This document shows positions 1-9,372 of a stretch of 64,000 nucleotides of DNA, piece by piece. The translations under genes were made by a program, and so were the position numbers. How positions within the stretch are numbered: the stretch's first letter is position 1; each line of letters starts with the position of its first letter. Where the stretch lies: assembly GCA_015099395.1 (NCBI GenBank), contig AP024096.1:2356001-2420000 (forward strand). The letters run 5' to 3'. A model generated the notes under the pieces. It worked only from the letters and a program-made list of their open reading frames with translations. It was not told the origin of the DNA and did not search any database. Source of the stretch: Ktedonobacteria bacterium brp13. Lineage in GTDB: Bacteria > Chloroflexota > Ktedonobacteria > Ktedonobacterales > Ktedonobacteraceae.

Positions 1-642
1 ATGTTTGGGCAGGCTCCCACCACAGCCGACGCACGGTGTCGGTGTCGCCGTTGGCAAGGGTGTCGGTGTTGAGGTTGGGGCAGTCGTGGGAGTGGGCGTT
101 GGGACGGTTGTGGAGGTTGGTTGTGGCGTCGGGGTGCTTGAACCTCCGGGGCCACTCAGATTGACATCATCAACATACGCACTGGCTTGCCCGTACCAAT
201 CGTGTACGTAGATCGTCACACTTGTTGTATTTCCTGTCGTAAACGAGTCGGAGAGCAGTGTATAGCTACTAGTGCTGTTCCAATTACTAGCATAGCCGTT
301 GGCTCCGATATAGACGTAAGATCCATTTATATACGCACTGAGCGTGTATGCAGAGTTTGGTTGCACGCTGATAGTCTGTGAACACTGGCCCGTAGTAGTA
401 CTGCTAGGGTTTAACTGTAAGGCATGTGATCCGCTATGCACGGGGCTACTGACAACTGTATTCCCTGGATCACAGCTCCAACTTGCGAGATTCCCTGTCT
501 CAAAGCCTGGATTGCTCACCAGGTTGCCTGCGGCCAAAGCCTTAGATGGAAGATTGAGAAGAGTTATCGTGCTGAGACTAACTAAAAGCAAAAGTACGGT
601 GATGCTAGAAATGGTGCGAAGACGAAATGTTCGTCGTTTCAT
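1..642 (-). CDS. Secreted carbohydrate-binding protein, N-terminal part
   Basis: The reading frame runs off the left edge, so only the first 214 codons are present. Residues 1-37 form a signal peptide: MKRRTFRLR, a hydrophobic stretch and an ALA-A cleavage site. Residues 38 to about 165 look like a jelly-roll carbohydrate-binding module of the CenC/CBM type: it opens NLVSNPGFETG, has W/Y-rich strands and ends AYVDDVNLSG. A Pro/Thr-rich linker follows and then CVGCGG. Such linkers normally join the module to a secreted glycoside hydrolase (often chitinase or glucanase), which would lie outside the window. The start is fixed by an AAGGAGGAG ribosome site just upstream. Module and secretion are well supported; the catalytic partner is inference. 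Confidence 0.75.
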   Translation of the reverse strand, partial: MKRRTFRLRTISSITVLLLLVSLSTITLLNLPSKALAAGNLVSNPGFETGNLASWSCDPGNTVVSSPVHSGSHALQLNPSSTTTGQCSQTISVQPNSAYTLSAYINGSYVYIGANGYASNWNSTSSYTLLSDSFTTGNTTSVTIYVHDWYGQASAYVDDVNLSGPGGSSTPTPQPTSTTVPTPTPTTAPTSTPTPLPTATPTPCVGCGGSLPKH

Positions 643-947
643 CGTTTCTCCTCCTTGTGTGATCAAGTTCCGCTTTCTGTTCCAATTTGGTGCAATACAG
701 AAAGAGGATGGCCATCCATTGCCAACCATACAAACGTTGCATACGGAGATTCTCATACAGCAAATGCTTGAAAAACTTTTCTCACATAAAGAATACCAGT
801 CAGAGGGTACACTTGTCAATACATCTAGACCACTAGACCAAATAATGATGAATTAGCGCTCACCTTTATGACACTTGCTCAATTTGGAACACAAGCTGCG
901 TCAGGAGAGTTTTTTATTCTGCACTTTGGGATATAAAATCTTCTGCA
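643..947. other. Intergenic, likely promoter region of the secreted protein
   Basis: No coding signal is seen on either strand. The part next to 642 must hold the promoter and leader of the leftward secreted-protein gene. I see no convincing repeat or hairpin, and no clear terminator for the FUSC gene that ends at 948. Confidence 0.4.
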
Positions 948-3239
948 TTAGGAGGCTGAGAGCCGGGTCATGCCGATGACGTCGTTGGTGAGACGGTCAA
1001 GCTGCGCTTCGACGAAGGTGGCAACATAGATAACATCCTGGCTGCTTGTATCAGGCTGTTGCGGGGTCGAAAAATCGCTGTAGAGCTGCTCAAGCAATGT
1101 CTTCAGGACGGATTGGACGTCCTTCAAACCTTGATCCAGCGTCTCAATTTCGCTGAGATAACGTCCCGAGGAGATGGCGGCTTCAAGGTCTCGCAGTACC
1201 TCTTCCGTTTGTTGGACAAACGCGATCAAGCCCGGTAGCTCCTGCTGCTTATCAAAGGTAAGAATATGCTGTGCCAGCGCGGTAATGCGATCGCTGAAGT
1301 GTTGATTGTAGGATACTAACGCGTAGAAACGCTCGACATCCCCCTGTTTGTTCTTCGGCTCACTCAGCAGGCGCTGGAAGGCCGCGCTCGCATTCGCATT
1401 TTCCAGATGCGCACGCCTGCTCGCCTGATGGATAGCAGCATCCCATGTGTGCACCTTGCCCAGATAGACGGCCATCACGCAATGGAAGTATTCTCGATTG
1501 GCGGCGATGGTACGGGCCAGTTGTGCAGGCATGCGCTCAAGCTCCCACTGCGGCCAGAAAAGATAGCCGAACAGGATAGCGATCAGACTGCCTACACCCG
1601 TATTGGTGATACGAATCAGCGCAATTCCCCAGTTATCGTGAGCGCTGAAATCAAGGATCATGACCACGAACAGGGTTATAAAGACGACGAAAATACCATA
1701 GTCCCCAGAGAGATGGGCGAAGGTGAAGAAGGCGATCAGGAAGAGTAGCGTGATCACGAGGATCTCATTATGGACAGTGGCAACCAGCAAGGTAGCCGCG
1801 ATCCCACCCAGCATCGTTCCCAGTACACGCTGACCAGCACGCAAGCGAGTGCCCCCATAATCCGGCTTGAGGATAAAAAGGATTGTCATGGGTATCCAGT
1901 AGCCGTTGGTGATATGTAAGGGAATGTAGCAGGCCACCGCCAGCGCGGTAGCGACCGCCAACCGCAAAGAATGACGAAAGATCAAAGAGCGTGGCGTCAA
2001 ATTATCCACCAGCAGGCTCACGCCCTCACGCACGATCCGTCGCAGAGTTTGTAACCAGAGCAGGGAGGCACGTCCTGTATGCTCCTGATGCGGCTCAAAT
2101 CCATGTCCCATATGCAACCGCTGCGCATAGCCGCAGGCCGTCTCCAGCTCCGCGCGGACATGTTTGAGTAAACGCAATACATTACGCAAGCGAGCCAGCG
2201 CTGCATAATCCGGCAACAGGTGAGGCAAACCCTCGCGCAACTGCTCCTCTAGCACGCTCAAGCGCTGCAAATCCTCAGCCAATACAACCTCATCCAGCGC
2301 CATACCACGCCCTATTTGGTGAGCCAGACGCTTCAGCAGCAAAGCTATCTGCTGGACCGAAGCATCCAGCAACGGCAAAATTTCCTGGTTATCACTACTG
2401 ATACTGCTCAGCGCGACCTCGATACTCTCGGCCAGCGCAATCGCGGCATCAAACAAACGATCAGCATTCAACGTCAGCAGAAAAAAATGTCGGCCCTGCA
2501 CACTGGATTCCGCACGCTTCGCACGAAACATGAGCATGGCCTCATGCGCGTTATCGTACGCCGCAAGAACATGCGCCCGCTCGATCTGTACCAGCGCACT
2601 CCACTGCACGCCACTCTCGCGAGTGCCACGATCAGGACTACAGGCGCGGCCAATAAACTCGCTTACAGCCCGGTAATAGGAGGACAAAGCATCCTGTACC
2701 GGCTGGAACGGCTGCCACGGCCAGAGCCAGAGCGTCAGCAGCATCGCCCAGGCACCACCCAGCACAAAAGATTCCAACCGCTCGCCGGCCAGCAGCAAAG
2801 GAGCAGGCATGCCCATCACAATGATAAAACTACCCACCACTGCAAAACCAACCTTGGAGCCTGCATTACCAAAAACGCCCAGCATTCCACAGCCAAAAGC
2901 GCAGAGAAACATCAGAGGTACCGCCAACCAGACACTGCCACCAATCAGCGTCGCCACAAAAGCCGCCAGCGAGATCCCTAGCGTCGCGATGCCCATCGCA
3001 AAGGCGCGTGTATGATACAAACCACCCACATCGGCTAAGATCGCGTACAGCCCGCCCAGAAAAGCCATCACACCCAGATCTGGACGTTTCAGGAAGACCC
3101 CCACAATAATCGGCAACACCGTAATCAAGGTCATACGGATACCAGCGGTAATAGAGTTTTTATCAAGCTGAAAAGCAGTACGCACATAATAGCGCACACT
3201 GGTAGTTAAAGACTTTAAAGCATCTTCCATAGAAAACAT
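948..3239 (-). CDS. FUSC-family inner-membrane protein (YccS/aromatic acid exporter-like)
   Basis: The 763-residue protein has the duplicated layout of the fusaric-acid-resistance/YccS family. A first block of about six membrane segments (residues ~25-180) is followed by a long soluble helical region (~185-405), a second six-segment membrane block (~415-560) with the FUSC-like stretch NGYWIPMTILFILKPDYG, and a soluble C-terminal tail. Family members are proposed to export aromatic acids or other small toxic compounds; the substrate cannot be read here. The start has a GAGGAACA ribosome site. Length and two-block design match full-length members. It stands alone, about 300 bp from its neighbours on both sides. 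Confidence 0.8.
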   Translation of the reverse strand: MFSMEDALKSLTTSVRYYVRTAFQLDKNSITAGIRMTLITVLPIIVGVFLKRPDLGVMAFLGGLYAILADVGGLYHTRAFAMGIATLGISLAAFVATLIGGSVWLAVPLMFLCAFGCGMLGVFGNAGSKVGFAVVGSFIIVMGMPAPLLLAGERLESFVLGGAWAMLLTLWLWPWQPFQPVQDALSSYYRAVSEFIGRACSPDRGTRESGVQWSALVQIERAHVLAAYDNAHEAMLMFRAKRAESSVQGRHFFLLTLNADRLFDAAIALAESIEVALSSISSDNQEILPLLDASVQQIALLLKRLAHQIGRGMALDEVVLAEDLQRLSVLEEQLREGLPHLLPDYAALARLRNVLRLLKHVRAELETACGYAQRLHMGHGFEPHQEHTGRASLLWLQTLRRIVREGVSLLVDNLTPRSLIFRHSLRLAVATALAVACYIPLHITNGYWIPMTILFILKPDYGGTRLRAGQRVLGTMLGGIAATLLVATVHNEILVITLLFLIAFFTFAHLSGDYGIFVVFITLFVVMILDFSAHDNWGIALIRITNTGVGSLIAILFGYLFWPQWELERMPAQLARTIAANREYFHCVMAVYLGKVHTWDAAIHQASRRAHLENANASAAFQRLLSEPKNKQGDVERFYALVSYNQHFSDRITALAQHILTFDKQQELPGLIAFVQQTEEVLRDLEAAISSGRYLSEIETLDQGLKDVQSVLKTLLEQLYSDFSTPQQPDTSSQDVIYVATFVEAQLDRLTNDVIGMTRLSAS

Positions 3240-3490
3240 TGTTCCTCACGTGCAAAAAAGAAAGAAGATACATACGTATTTTAGCTGGAATAGAAGGAGA
3301 ACGTGCCGCGATCGAATAACGTAATCGCTCGTCACCCGGAGAGGAACATTTTCAGCGTTGAAAGGAGATGCCAATCCTCTTACGGCGGTGCAAACGTGAG
3401 GCTGCGTCGGATGTTGCATACCGCTGTATTATTCATAAATAGGAATATACATCCATCAGTATACCACAATTCACAAGCCAATTTAGCCAA

Positions 3491-3636
3491 CTATCGCTGG
3501 CTACGACCACCTAAGGGAAAGCGGTCCCAGGGGTTCTCATTGGCTGTAATCTGGTAGCCATCAGGATCAGTGAAGACGAATGTACGTCCAAACGGACCAT
3601 CAAGCAGAGAGTATTTTAGTCTTTGAACGTGGCGTG
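3491..3636 (-). pseudogene. C-terminal fragment of a glyoxalase/bleomycin-resistance (VOC) protein
   Basis: One minus-strand frame encodes LLDGPFGRTFVFTDPDGYQI followed by TANENPWDRF and a stop at 3491. The pattern G-P-F-G-R-x-F-x-F-x-D-P-D-G-Y is the last beta-strand pair and metal-ligand region of VOC-fold dioxygenase/glyoxalase proteins. The frame is blocked by a stop at about 3637 and there is no start, so only about 45 codons remain. The upstream nucleotides (VTTPRSKTK in another frame) suggest a frameshift as well. This is a decayed remnant. Confidence 0.55.
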
Positions 3637-3646
3637 GTGACGCTCT

Positions 3647-4819
3647 CTAAAAGCCGAGTCTTTGGAGCGCGAGTAAAATGAGTGAAACAATGGGCGGTAA
3701 AAGCAGGGGTAAAATGACAGGGAGGAGTATTGTGATGCCAGCACTACTCAATGTACTGGTTTCCAGAGGCCATACAGGGAATGACGTATAGGCCAGATCA
3801 TAGTGCTTTTTCAAAGTTTCCAGGCGCAGTGTTTCATCGGTCATACTCTGTGTGTCTTGTATTCCTGACGACAACGATTGCATGAGGGCCTGTTGATATG
3901 TAACTGCCAATGGTTGTAATGCCTCTGCACGTGCTTTTACCATCATACGATGAGGAATGATAAACCAGCCGATTAGAAGAGCAGGGATCAGTGCAATATA
4001 GATAGCACCCAGCAAAAACATTTCTAATAATGAGAGCCCGCTCAAGTTGTGAGCAAGGACGGCAGCGGCGAGCAGAATTACTACCCACAGCATCATGCCC
4101 ACGCAAAGCCAGAGAATGTGCTCAAGAATACCCAACCCACCAGAGCCATCTGCATGCAATGGCTTGATTTGGAGAGTGAAGAAATATAACAGACGATTCA
4201 TAAAAATCAAGGCCAGTACGAGTCGGATCACACTCATGCCTGTCGCAAACATCAAGGGCGCATACATAATAATCACGGTGGCTCGCACCGGGTAGGATAT
4301 CAGGTTATGTTGATCTGGTAATTCTCGGACAAGTAGCCTGAAGAGAACATAGAGAATGACAACCAGCATGATTGCAACTGTCCACCAACTATTGTCTATC
4401 CAGTAGATTAATTGTTTCTGAAAGCTTGCATGGGTTTCTTTCCCTGACCGATCATTCCTATAGGTGCCAATTACACCATTAGTGAGGAGGGTATTAAAGA
4501 GGTCTGCAATAAAGGTAGGAATGGATGTATAAATAAGAAAAAGAAGAGGAAAAAGTAAAAAAATCTGAATGATGACACTAAAAAAGTCTTTATTATTCCA
4601 TGTCGTTGGAAGCTCGGTTCGCAGAAGCAACCACCATGCCAGGTAGACGATCCCTGGAGGTAGCATCATCCCAATGCTAATCCAGAGATTTCTAAAATGT
4701 AATTTCTCTTTGAGAAGAACCAGTAATGGATCATGCTGATAGAACTGCATTGCGAGTAATGTTGTGCTTACTGTTGAATGTACATTCTCTTTATAATCTT
4801 CTACGGCTCCTGCTTCCAT
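3647..4819 (-). CDS. Polytopic membrane protein of unknown function
   Basis: About seven to eight hydrophobic segments are spread over a roughly 390-residue protein, with a conspicuous soluble stretch IKPLHADGSGGLG between segments. The C-terminus is a proline-rich hydrophobic anchor. No enzyme motif is recognised. The open frame extends upstream to 4948; I prefer the ATG at 4819 because GGGAG lies 11 nt before it and the following sequence is soluble, but starts at 4870 or 4948 are possible. It does not form an operon with the FUSC gene, since a broken gene lies between them. Confidence 0.6.
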   Translation of the reverse strand: MEAGAVEDYKENVHSTVSTTLLAMQFYQHDPLLVLLKEKLHFRNLWISIGMMLPPGIVYLAWWLLLRTELPTTWNNKDFFSVIIQIFLLFPLLFLIYTSIPTFIADLFNTLLTNGVIGTYRNDRSGKETHASFQKQLIYWIDNSWWTVAIMLVVILYVLFRLLVRELPDQHNLISYPVRATVIIMYAPLMFATGMSVIRLVLALIFMNRLLYFFTLQIKPLHADGSGGLGILEHILWLCVGMMLWVVILLAAAVLAHNLSGLSLLEMFLLGAIYIALIPALLIGWFIIPHRMMVKARAEALQPLAVTYQQALMQSLSSGIQDTQSMTDETLRLETLKKHYDLAYTSFPVWPLETSTLSSAGITILLPVILPLLLPPIVSLILLALQRLGF

Positions 4820-5363
4820 GTCCTTGCTTACTCCCGAAATACTTGTTACTGCTATCAATAATTTTTTCATTGAGAAGAAAAAAACTTCTTTTACCATAAT
4901 AGTATGTACATGCGATTTAATGAATATAGTAACGTAAAGCAGAAGCATCCGTCAATGATCACAGAGTAGTGCGGCAACTATTGTTAGCACTGATTACTTT
5001 CATATTATCTATACCTATTTATGCTGATTTTTACTGGAAATATTCAAAATACTGGACAATTTAGAATTACTGATGTATAGTATCCACAGAGGTTACATAT
5101 CCTGCACTACGGGCAAGCAGACGTTTGCGGAGGGATAGTTGCCTCTGTAGGGGTTTTGCTATAGGCATCTATGTTTATGTTACTACCCGATTTCTGAAAG
5201 CTTCTTTCTCTCCAGGTATAGCAAAACTCCTACCCCATTCGCCTATCGGCACATACACATTTTCCCATTTTCCCATTTTCACTTTTTCAATGCTACCTGA
5301 GCTGATTCACATCTCATGTAGTATAAAGCACTCTATTACAGAAAGGTTGCGTGCCAATTCACA
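4820..5363. other. Intergenic, no gene supported
   Basis: An AT-rich stretch separates two divergently oriented genes. Short open frames exist but lack ribosome sites and sensible composition. It presumably holds promoters for both flanking genes; no clear sigma-70 box pair or repeat was identified. Confidence 0.35.
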
Positions 5364-6494
5364 ATGAGCAAGCGTCAGAAGCGGTGGCAGAGGGAGAGGT
5401 CAGCGGGTGCTGACAGGCGGCAAGGGACGCAAGGAGTGCAAGAGGGGTTGGAAGGGTCAGGAGCGGCTGGAAGATCAGAGGGGTCGGAGGGGGTAGAGGG
5501 GCGGATTGCGGAGCAGGTGAATCCGGCGCTGATGGCGACGAATCTCAGTCAGGAGGACTACTACTGGGGACGGCTCGCGACGGGGACAGAGGAGGATTAT
5601 TACTGGCGGCGGTTGAGCGATGATTTTACGTTTAAAGATGTCGTTCCTTCAACGTATCTTGAACTCCATAATCAGTGCTATGAAGCCTGGAATGCTAATC
5701 CACTGGCAGCTGCTATCATTGAGATGACGACAAGTTTTGTGCTGGGCAAAGGTGTCCTCATCGAGGCAGGGCAACGCAAGGTACAGCGAGTACTGAACGA
5801 TTTCTGGGATGATCCAGCGAATCGGATGGAGGAAAGGGTCTATAACATCTGTCAGGAGCTGGCGCTCTATGGCGAGATCTTTGTGCGCTTCTATGTCAAT
5901 CGCTATGATGGGACGGTGAAGATGCGGATGATCGATCCATCGCTGATCGACCAGATTGAGAGCGATCCAGATGATATCGAGACGCCGCGACGCTTTCACC
6001 GACGACCGCTAGGGCAGACAGTAGCAGATATGGCAGATCCTGGGCGCGCTGGCAATGAGGTCGGGGAGACGGAAGGAGAGTGGTTTACAGCTGGCTCTGA
6101 GGTCGTCCAGTTCACGATTAATAAGGTCTCACATGCCAAACGGGGACGCTCAGATCTGGCGACGTTGCTGCCCTGGCTACGGAGGTACAAGGACTGGCTC
6201 ACAGATCGGGTGCGTCTGAATAAATATAAGAGCGTCTTTTTGTGGGACGTACAGCTGACGGGCGCGGATAAGAAGACGATCGATCGCAAACGGATGGAAT
6301 ACAGCTATCCACCCGAACCTGGCAGCGTGATTATCCACAATGAGACGGAAAAGTGGAGCGCCGTGCAACCAGGCATCCATGCCAACGACGCCAGCGAGGA
6401 CGGGCGAGCTATCAAACTAATGGTCGCGGTAGGTGCAATGTTTCCCATTTGTGACATGATGTTTCCCCCAGAGGAATGTCAACGCCTTTCATGA
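5364..6494 (+). pseudogene. Phage portal protein gene, 3' part lost at an integration junction
   Basis: The product starts with a low-complexity Gly/Glu/Arg tail and a duplicated EDYYWxRL motif, then enters a portal-protein body: AAAIIEMTTSFVLGKG, ELALYGEIFVRFY, MRMIDPSLIDQIESDP and WSAVQPGIHANDASEDGRA. Phage portals form the dodecameric ring through which DNA is packaged. After IKLMVAVGA the portal sequence stops and 19 unrelated codons follow (MFPICDMMF onward) before a stop. Intact homologues continue well beyond this point. The break coincides with the end of the serine-recombinase element, so the gene was probably split by its integration. No terminase or capsid gene is nearby, so this is an orphan prophage relic. 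Confidence 0.7.
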
Positions 6495-8415
6495 AGGCAA
6501 CATCGTCCATGCTAAGTGTCTCAGGAATATCGCATAGACTGATCAAATTACGCTTACGATGAGCTTGTAACTTCCTGGCTTGTACAAGGATAGCAGCCCA
6601 ACTTCGACGGGGCAACTTTGCCAAGATGTCCTCCCTTGGAGTAGTGAGAAAAAGATCAGTGATGATGGCATTCTCTTCATCAGTCCATGTTTTATGTGCG
6701 CCGCCTGATCGGAAAACATAGACACGTTCGGTTTGCCATTGTGGATCCATCCATTCAACCTCAAGACGTAGCCAGTGAGCCGTCATTTCATCAAGATAGA
6801 CGCCTTTAATAAGTGCATCTGCAAGTGCTTGTTTATCCGTAAAAGGGATGTGCTCCCATTGCTGGCCGATCCGATCAACCAGCGAATAATACTCCATCAA
6901 TGTTAGGAGGTTCTGATCGGTCTGGATCGTTGTTTGTTTGACCTCGAGTTCCTCTTTTTGTTTCTCAAGAAGAGCATATTTTGTGACAAGTTTCTCACGG
7001 AGCTTCATTGGCAGTGCATTATTGGGCAATGAGAGGGTGGCAAGAAGACCATCCATTTGTTTATCAATCTCAACCACCTGCTTTTTGATAGTTTCTCCAA
7101 CCAGATCTCGCTCCTTCTGTAACTCTAATGCATAGTCTTGATAGTGTTCAAATTGTCTGGTTTGTTTCATGCGCTCAACCAGACGAGTTGACACAAGGTC
7201 ATCAATTTCGCCACACGGTGTAGCTGCATGATATTTCAACACAAGACGCTGCTCTCGCTCCTCAATGATGTATATGGGCTTATGAGTAAGACCTGAGGTT
7301 GATACATAGACACGTCCCCCTTCTCGTGAGCCAATCACATTTTTGAGGAGTGCAGGGATTGGGTCTTTCCTGCTGTATCGGATAGAGCCGTTTTTCTTAT
7401 CGTTGCGCTCACCAGTAATGGTATAAGGGGAGAGATGCTTAAAGGCATACCAAAAGACATCCTCTTCAACAAGAGCCTGATGATTATTTTTACTAACAAT
7501 TGCACCTAAATGGATCCAATAGCCTATGTAAGCGACATTCGTTAAGATACCCATGAGACCAGGCCGTGATACATGGTAGCCCCCAGGTACTTGTTTGAGG
7601 TGGTAGAGTGCAATATATTTGCTCATGTCAACATCAGGCTCAAAGTCAGGAAAGACAAAAGGAAGTTGTTGGAGTTCGCGGCAAAGAGGGCGTATTTTCC
7701 CCCCTATTTCCCAGTAGCGTTTGAAGAGCCAGCGAACGATTTTCGCATGTGGTTCATAGGGAATAAACTTGCGATAGGTGGGATTGGGAGCGACTTTTCC
7801 ATCAACAATGAGTGATGGTTCATTGTCGACAATAAATCCAACGGGAATAGATCGTCCGGCGAACTTGCCACTCTCGCTAACGCGGTTTTTTGCACCATGT
7901 AAGCGATTAATGACATAATCGCGGAGATAGTCTGCTGCCTCTTCACACCTCCAGCGAAATTGTTTGACATGGAAAGGGTTGGTGAAGTCATAGGTCATGT
8001 GAGGGGTAATGACAAGAACACCATGACGTTTACAAACGTCAATGAAGATATTGTATTGAATACCGGTCTCATCTCTGAAGAGACGATCTTCTAAGAACAC
8101 AAGGACCGTTTTAATTTCTCCCTGCTCAATGCGTTCAATGAGCGAACGTAACCCGCTACGCTGATCTATACGAAGTTTGCCGGACTTCGCTAAATCCTGG
8201 GTAAAGAGAATAATATGATCTTCATTCCAACCAAAGTGCTTCGCCAGATCGACTAAATCGTCTGTTTGCATTTCGGTTGACTGACGGTAGTTTTTTACTT
8301 GAGCTAACGTGCTCTGCCTTGCATAGATACCAAGCCCAGCATCAGTATGATACTCAATGTGAGTCCACGATGTGCTTTGATGATCTCTATGGTTTTTGGG
8401 CTGAAAGTTTCTCAC
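6412..8415 (-). CDS. Large serine recombinase (site-specific integrase)
   Basis: A 667-residue protein with the resolvase-type catalytic domain at the N-terminus: GIYARQST with the predicted nucleophile Ser35, then LVFLEDRLFRDETG. A recombinase domain follows (DYVINRLHGAKNRV, GRSIPVGF), then the RPGLMGILTNVAYIGYW segment and a coiled-coil/zinc-ribbon-like C-terminal region. I choose the GTG at 8415 because GAGGAAG lies 6 nt upstream; the frame is open to 8478. It overlaps the preceding gene by 29 bp, implying coupled translation. Its last few residues (about LPRPLV) and stop codon appear to lie in the invaded portal gene, so the C-terminus depends on the integration site. Confidence 0.85.
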   Translation of the reverse strand: MRNFQPKNHRDHQSTSWTHIEYHTDAGLGIYARQSTLAQVKNYRQSTEMQTDDLVDLAKHFGWNEDHIILFTQDLAKSGKLRIDQRSGLRSLIERIEQGEIKTVLVFLEDRLFRDETGIQYNIFIDVCKRHGVLVITPHMTYDFTNPFHVKQFRWRCEEAADYLRDYVINRLHGAKNRVSESGKFAGRSIPVGFIVDNEPSLIVDGKVAPNPTYRKFIPYEPHAKIVRWLFKRYWEIGGKIRPLCRELQQLPFVFPDFEPDVDMSKYIALYHLKQVPGGYHVSRPGLMGILTNVAYIGYWIHLGAIVSKNNHQALVEEDVFWYAFKHLSPYTITGERNDKKNGSIRYSRKDPIPALLKNVIGSREGGRVYVSTSGLTHKPIYIIEEREQRLVLKYHAATPCGEIDDLVSTRLVERMKQTRQFEHYQDYALELQKERDLVGETIKKQVVEIDKQMDGLLATLSLPNNALPMKLREKLVTKYALLEKQKEELEVKQTTIQTDQNLLTLMEYYSLVDRIGQQWEHIPFTDKQALADALIKGVYLDEMTAHWLRLEVEWMDPQWQTERVYVFRSGGAHKTWTDEENAIITDLFLTTPREDILAKLPRRSWAAILVQARKLQAHRKRNLISLCDIPETLSMDDVAFMKGVDIPLGETSCHKWETLHLPRPLV

Positions 8416-8998
8416 GATCTTCTTCCTCAAAATGCATTGCAATACGAACCAGTACATGACAAACCCGTTCAGGGTCAAAGCGTGATAGGTGTGTAAACAT
8501 CCTTTCTATGGGTTGATAATCGGGTTTCACGATATCACAGATATTTTTTTCGACGAGATGGGAATGAAGCGCTGAAGTGAATACTTGATGAAGAATAGAA
8601 TGAAGATATTCAATCATCTGAACCGAGTACCCTTCAGCATGTTTCTGTTGATAAAACTGTTGTAGTTGTTGGGGAAGAAAGCTTCGTAGTGGAATTTCCC
8701 CGAGAACAGGAATCACATGCAGATCAATAAGCTCACGATAATACTGATAACTATTCGGTTGTAAGTCAGGTTGTGCTATTTTTTGTAACCAGTGCATGAG
8801 AAAATCTTGTAACTTGAGGTCAGGCAACCGAGTAAGTTCGTGTTGATCTTGTACCGGAGAAGCTTTTTCTGCATCATTGAAAACCTGCTTTGACTCGTTA
8901 CAATAATCTGGAGGTATTGCATTATATTCAAGAGTATTATCCCCTTTCTGATATCCCTGGTCATCTTGGTTCGTTATGCTTTCTTCCTCTTGTATCAT
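8387..8998 (-). CDS. Tyrosine-integrase-like core-binding protein without catalytic domain
   Basis: The 203-residue protein has a polar N-terminus and then a phage-integrase SAM-like core-binding domain (residues ~75-165): LQDFLMHWLQKIAQ, YQYYRELIDLHVIPVLGEIPL and MIEYLHSILHQVFTSA. Tyrosine recombinases follow this domain with an R-H-R-Y catalytic domain, but here the protein ends after about 35 more residues. It has a GAGGAG ribosome site and overlaps the downstream serine recombinase by 29 bp, so the two are probably co-expressed. It may be a DNA-binding accessory or directionality factor; that role is inference. Confidence 0.7.
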   Translation of the reverse strand: MIQEEESITNQDDQGYQKGDNTLEYNAIPPDYCNESKQVFNDAEKASPVQDQHELTRLPDLKLQDFLMHWLQKIAQPDLQPNSYQYYRELIDLHVIPVLGEIPLRSFLPQQLQQFYQQKHAEGYSVQMIEYLHSILHQVFTSALHSHLVEKNICDIVKPDYQPIERMFTHLSRFDPERVCHVLVRIAMHFEEEDREKLSAQKP

Positions 8999-9229
8999 AT
9001 CGTATTCTCCTCATGTTGTCTAGATGTACGTAGGAATAAAGGGAAGGAATGATAGGAAGCCACATACCACGTGGGAAGAAAGATACACTTTCTCCTCCGC
9101 AATGAACTTCGTGTGCGTATTTCTCAAAACAAAGCGATGGTTCTATTCTACGTATTGCACCCCGAGAGGACAGGGGTACCCAAGAGGGAGAACAGAGGGA
9201 CAGGAGAGGGAGAACAGGAGTAGGTAGGG
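8999..9229. other. Intergenic, purine-rich repeats
   Basis: No gene is supported. The stretch from about 9160 to 9225 is strikingly G/A-rich with the unit GGGAGAACAG repeated imperfectly. It lies between the integrase-like gene and the left end of the IS701-like element. Confidence 0.35.
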
Positions 9230-9233
9230 TAGG

Positions 9234-9250
9234 CCACTACAGCCGCACTT
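9234..9250 (+). repeat. Left terminal inverted repeat of the IS701-like element
   Basis: A 17-bp sequence, exactly complementary to 11995-12011. Confidence 0.9.
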
Positions 9251-9372
9251 TTAACCCCAGCAAGAATAGATTCGAGAAGAAGCAAAAAGCTTCATTCCCT
9301 TCCTTGGCACGATGTGACACTCTGTCTATGTCTATTCAAAATCCAGAGTCGTCCATGTGAAAGGAGAAAGGG

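Larger units (their letters stand above)
6436..9229. mobile_element. One end of a serine-recombinase integrative element (limits approximate)
   Basis: The left limit is set at about 6436, where portal-protein coding sequence ends abruptly within GTAGGTGC. The element carries the recombinase and the integrase-SAM-like gene. The opposite end cannot be seen: the rest of the portal gene does not reappear in this window, and several insertion sequences follow. The right limit given is only where the next IS begins. Confidence 0.4.

Noticed and set aside
1-211. Gly/Val-rich plus-strand frame at the left edge
   Set aside because: Mirror of the Pro/Thr linker of the secreted protein on the minus strand.
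5125-5367. 80-codon plus-strand frame before the portal gene
   Set aside because: No ribosome site, no domain, atypical composition.
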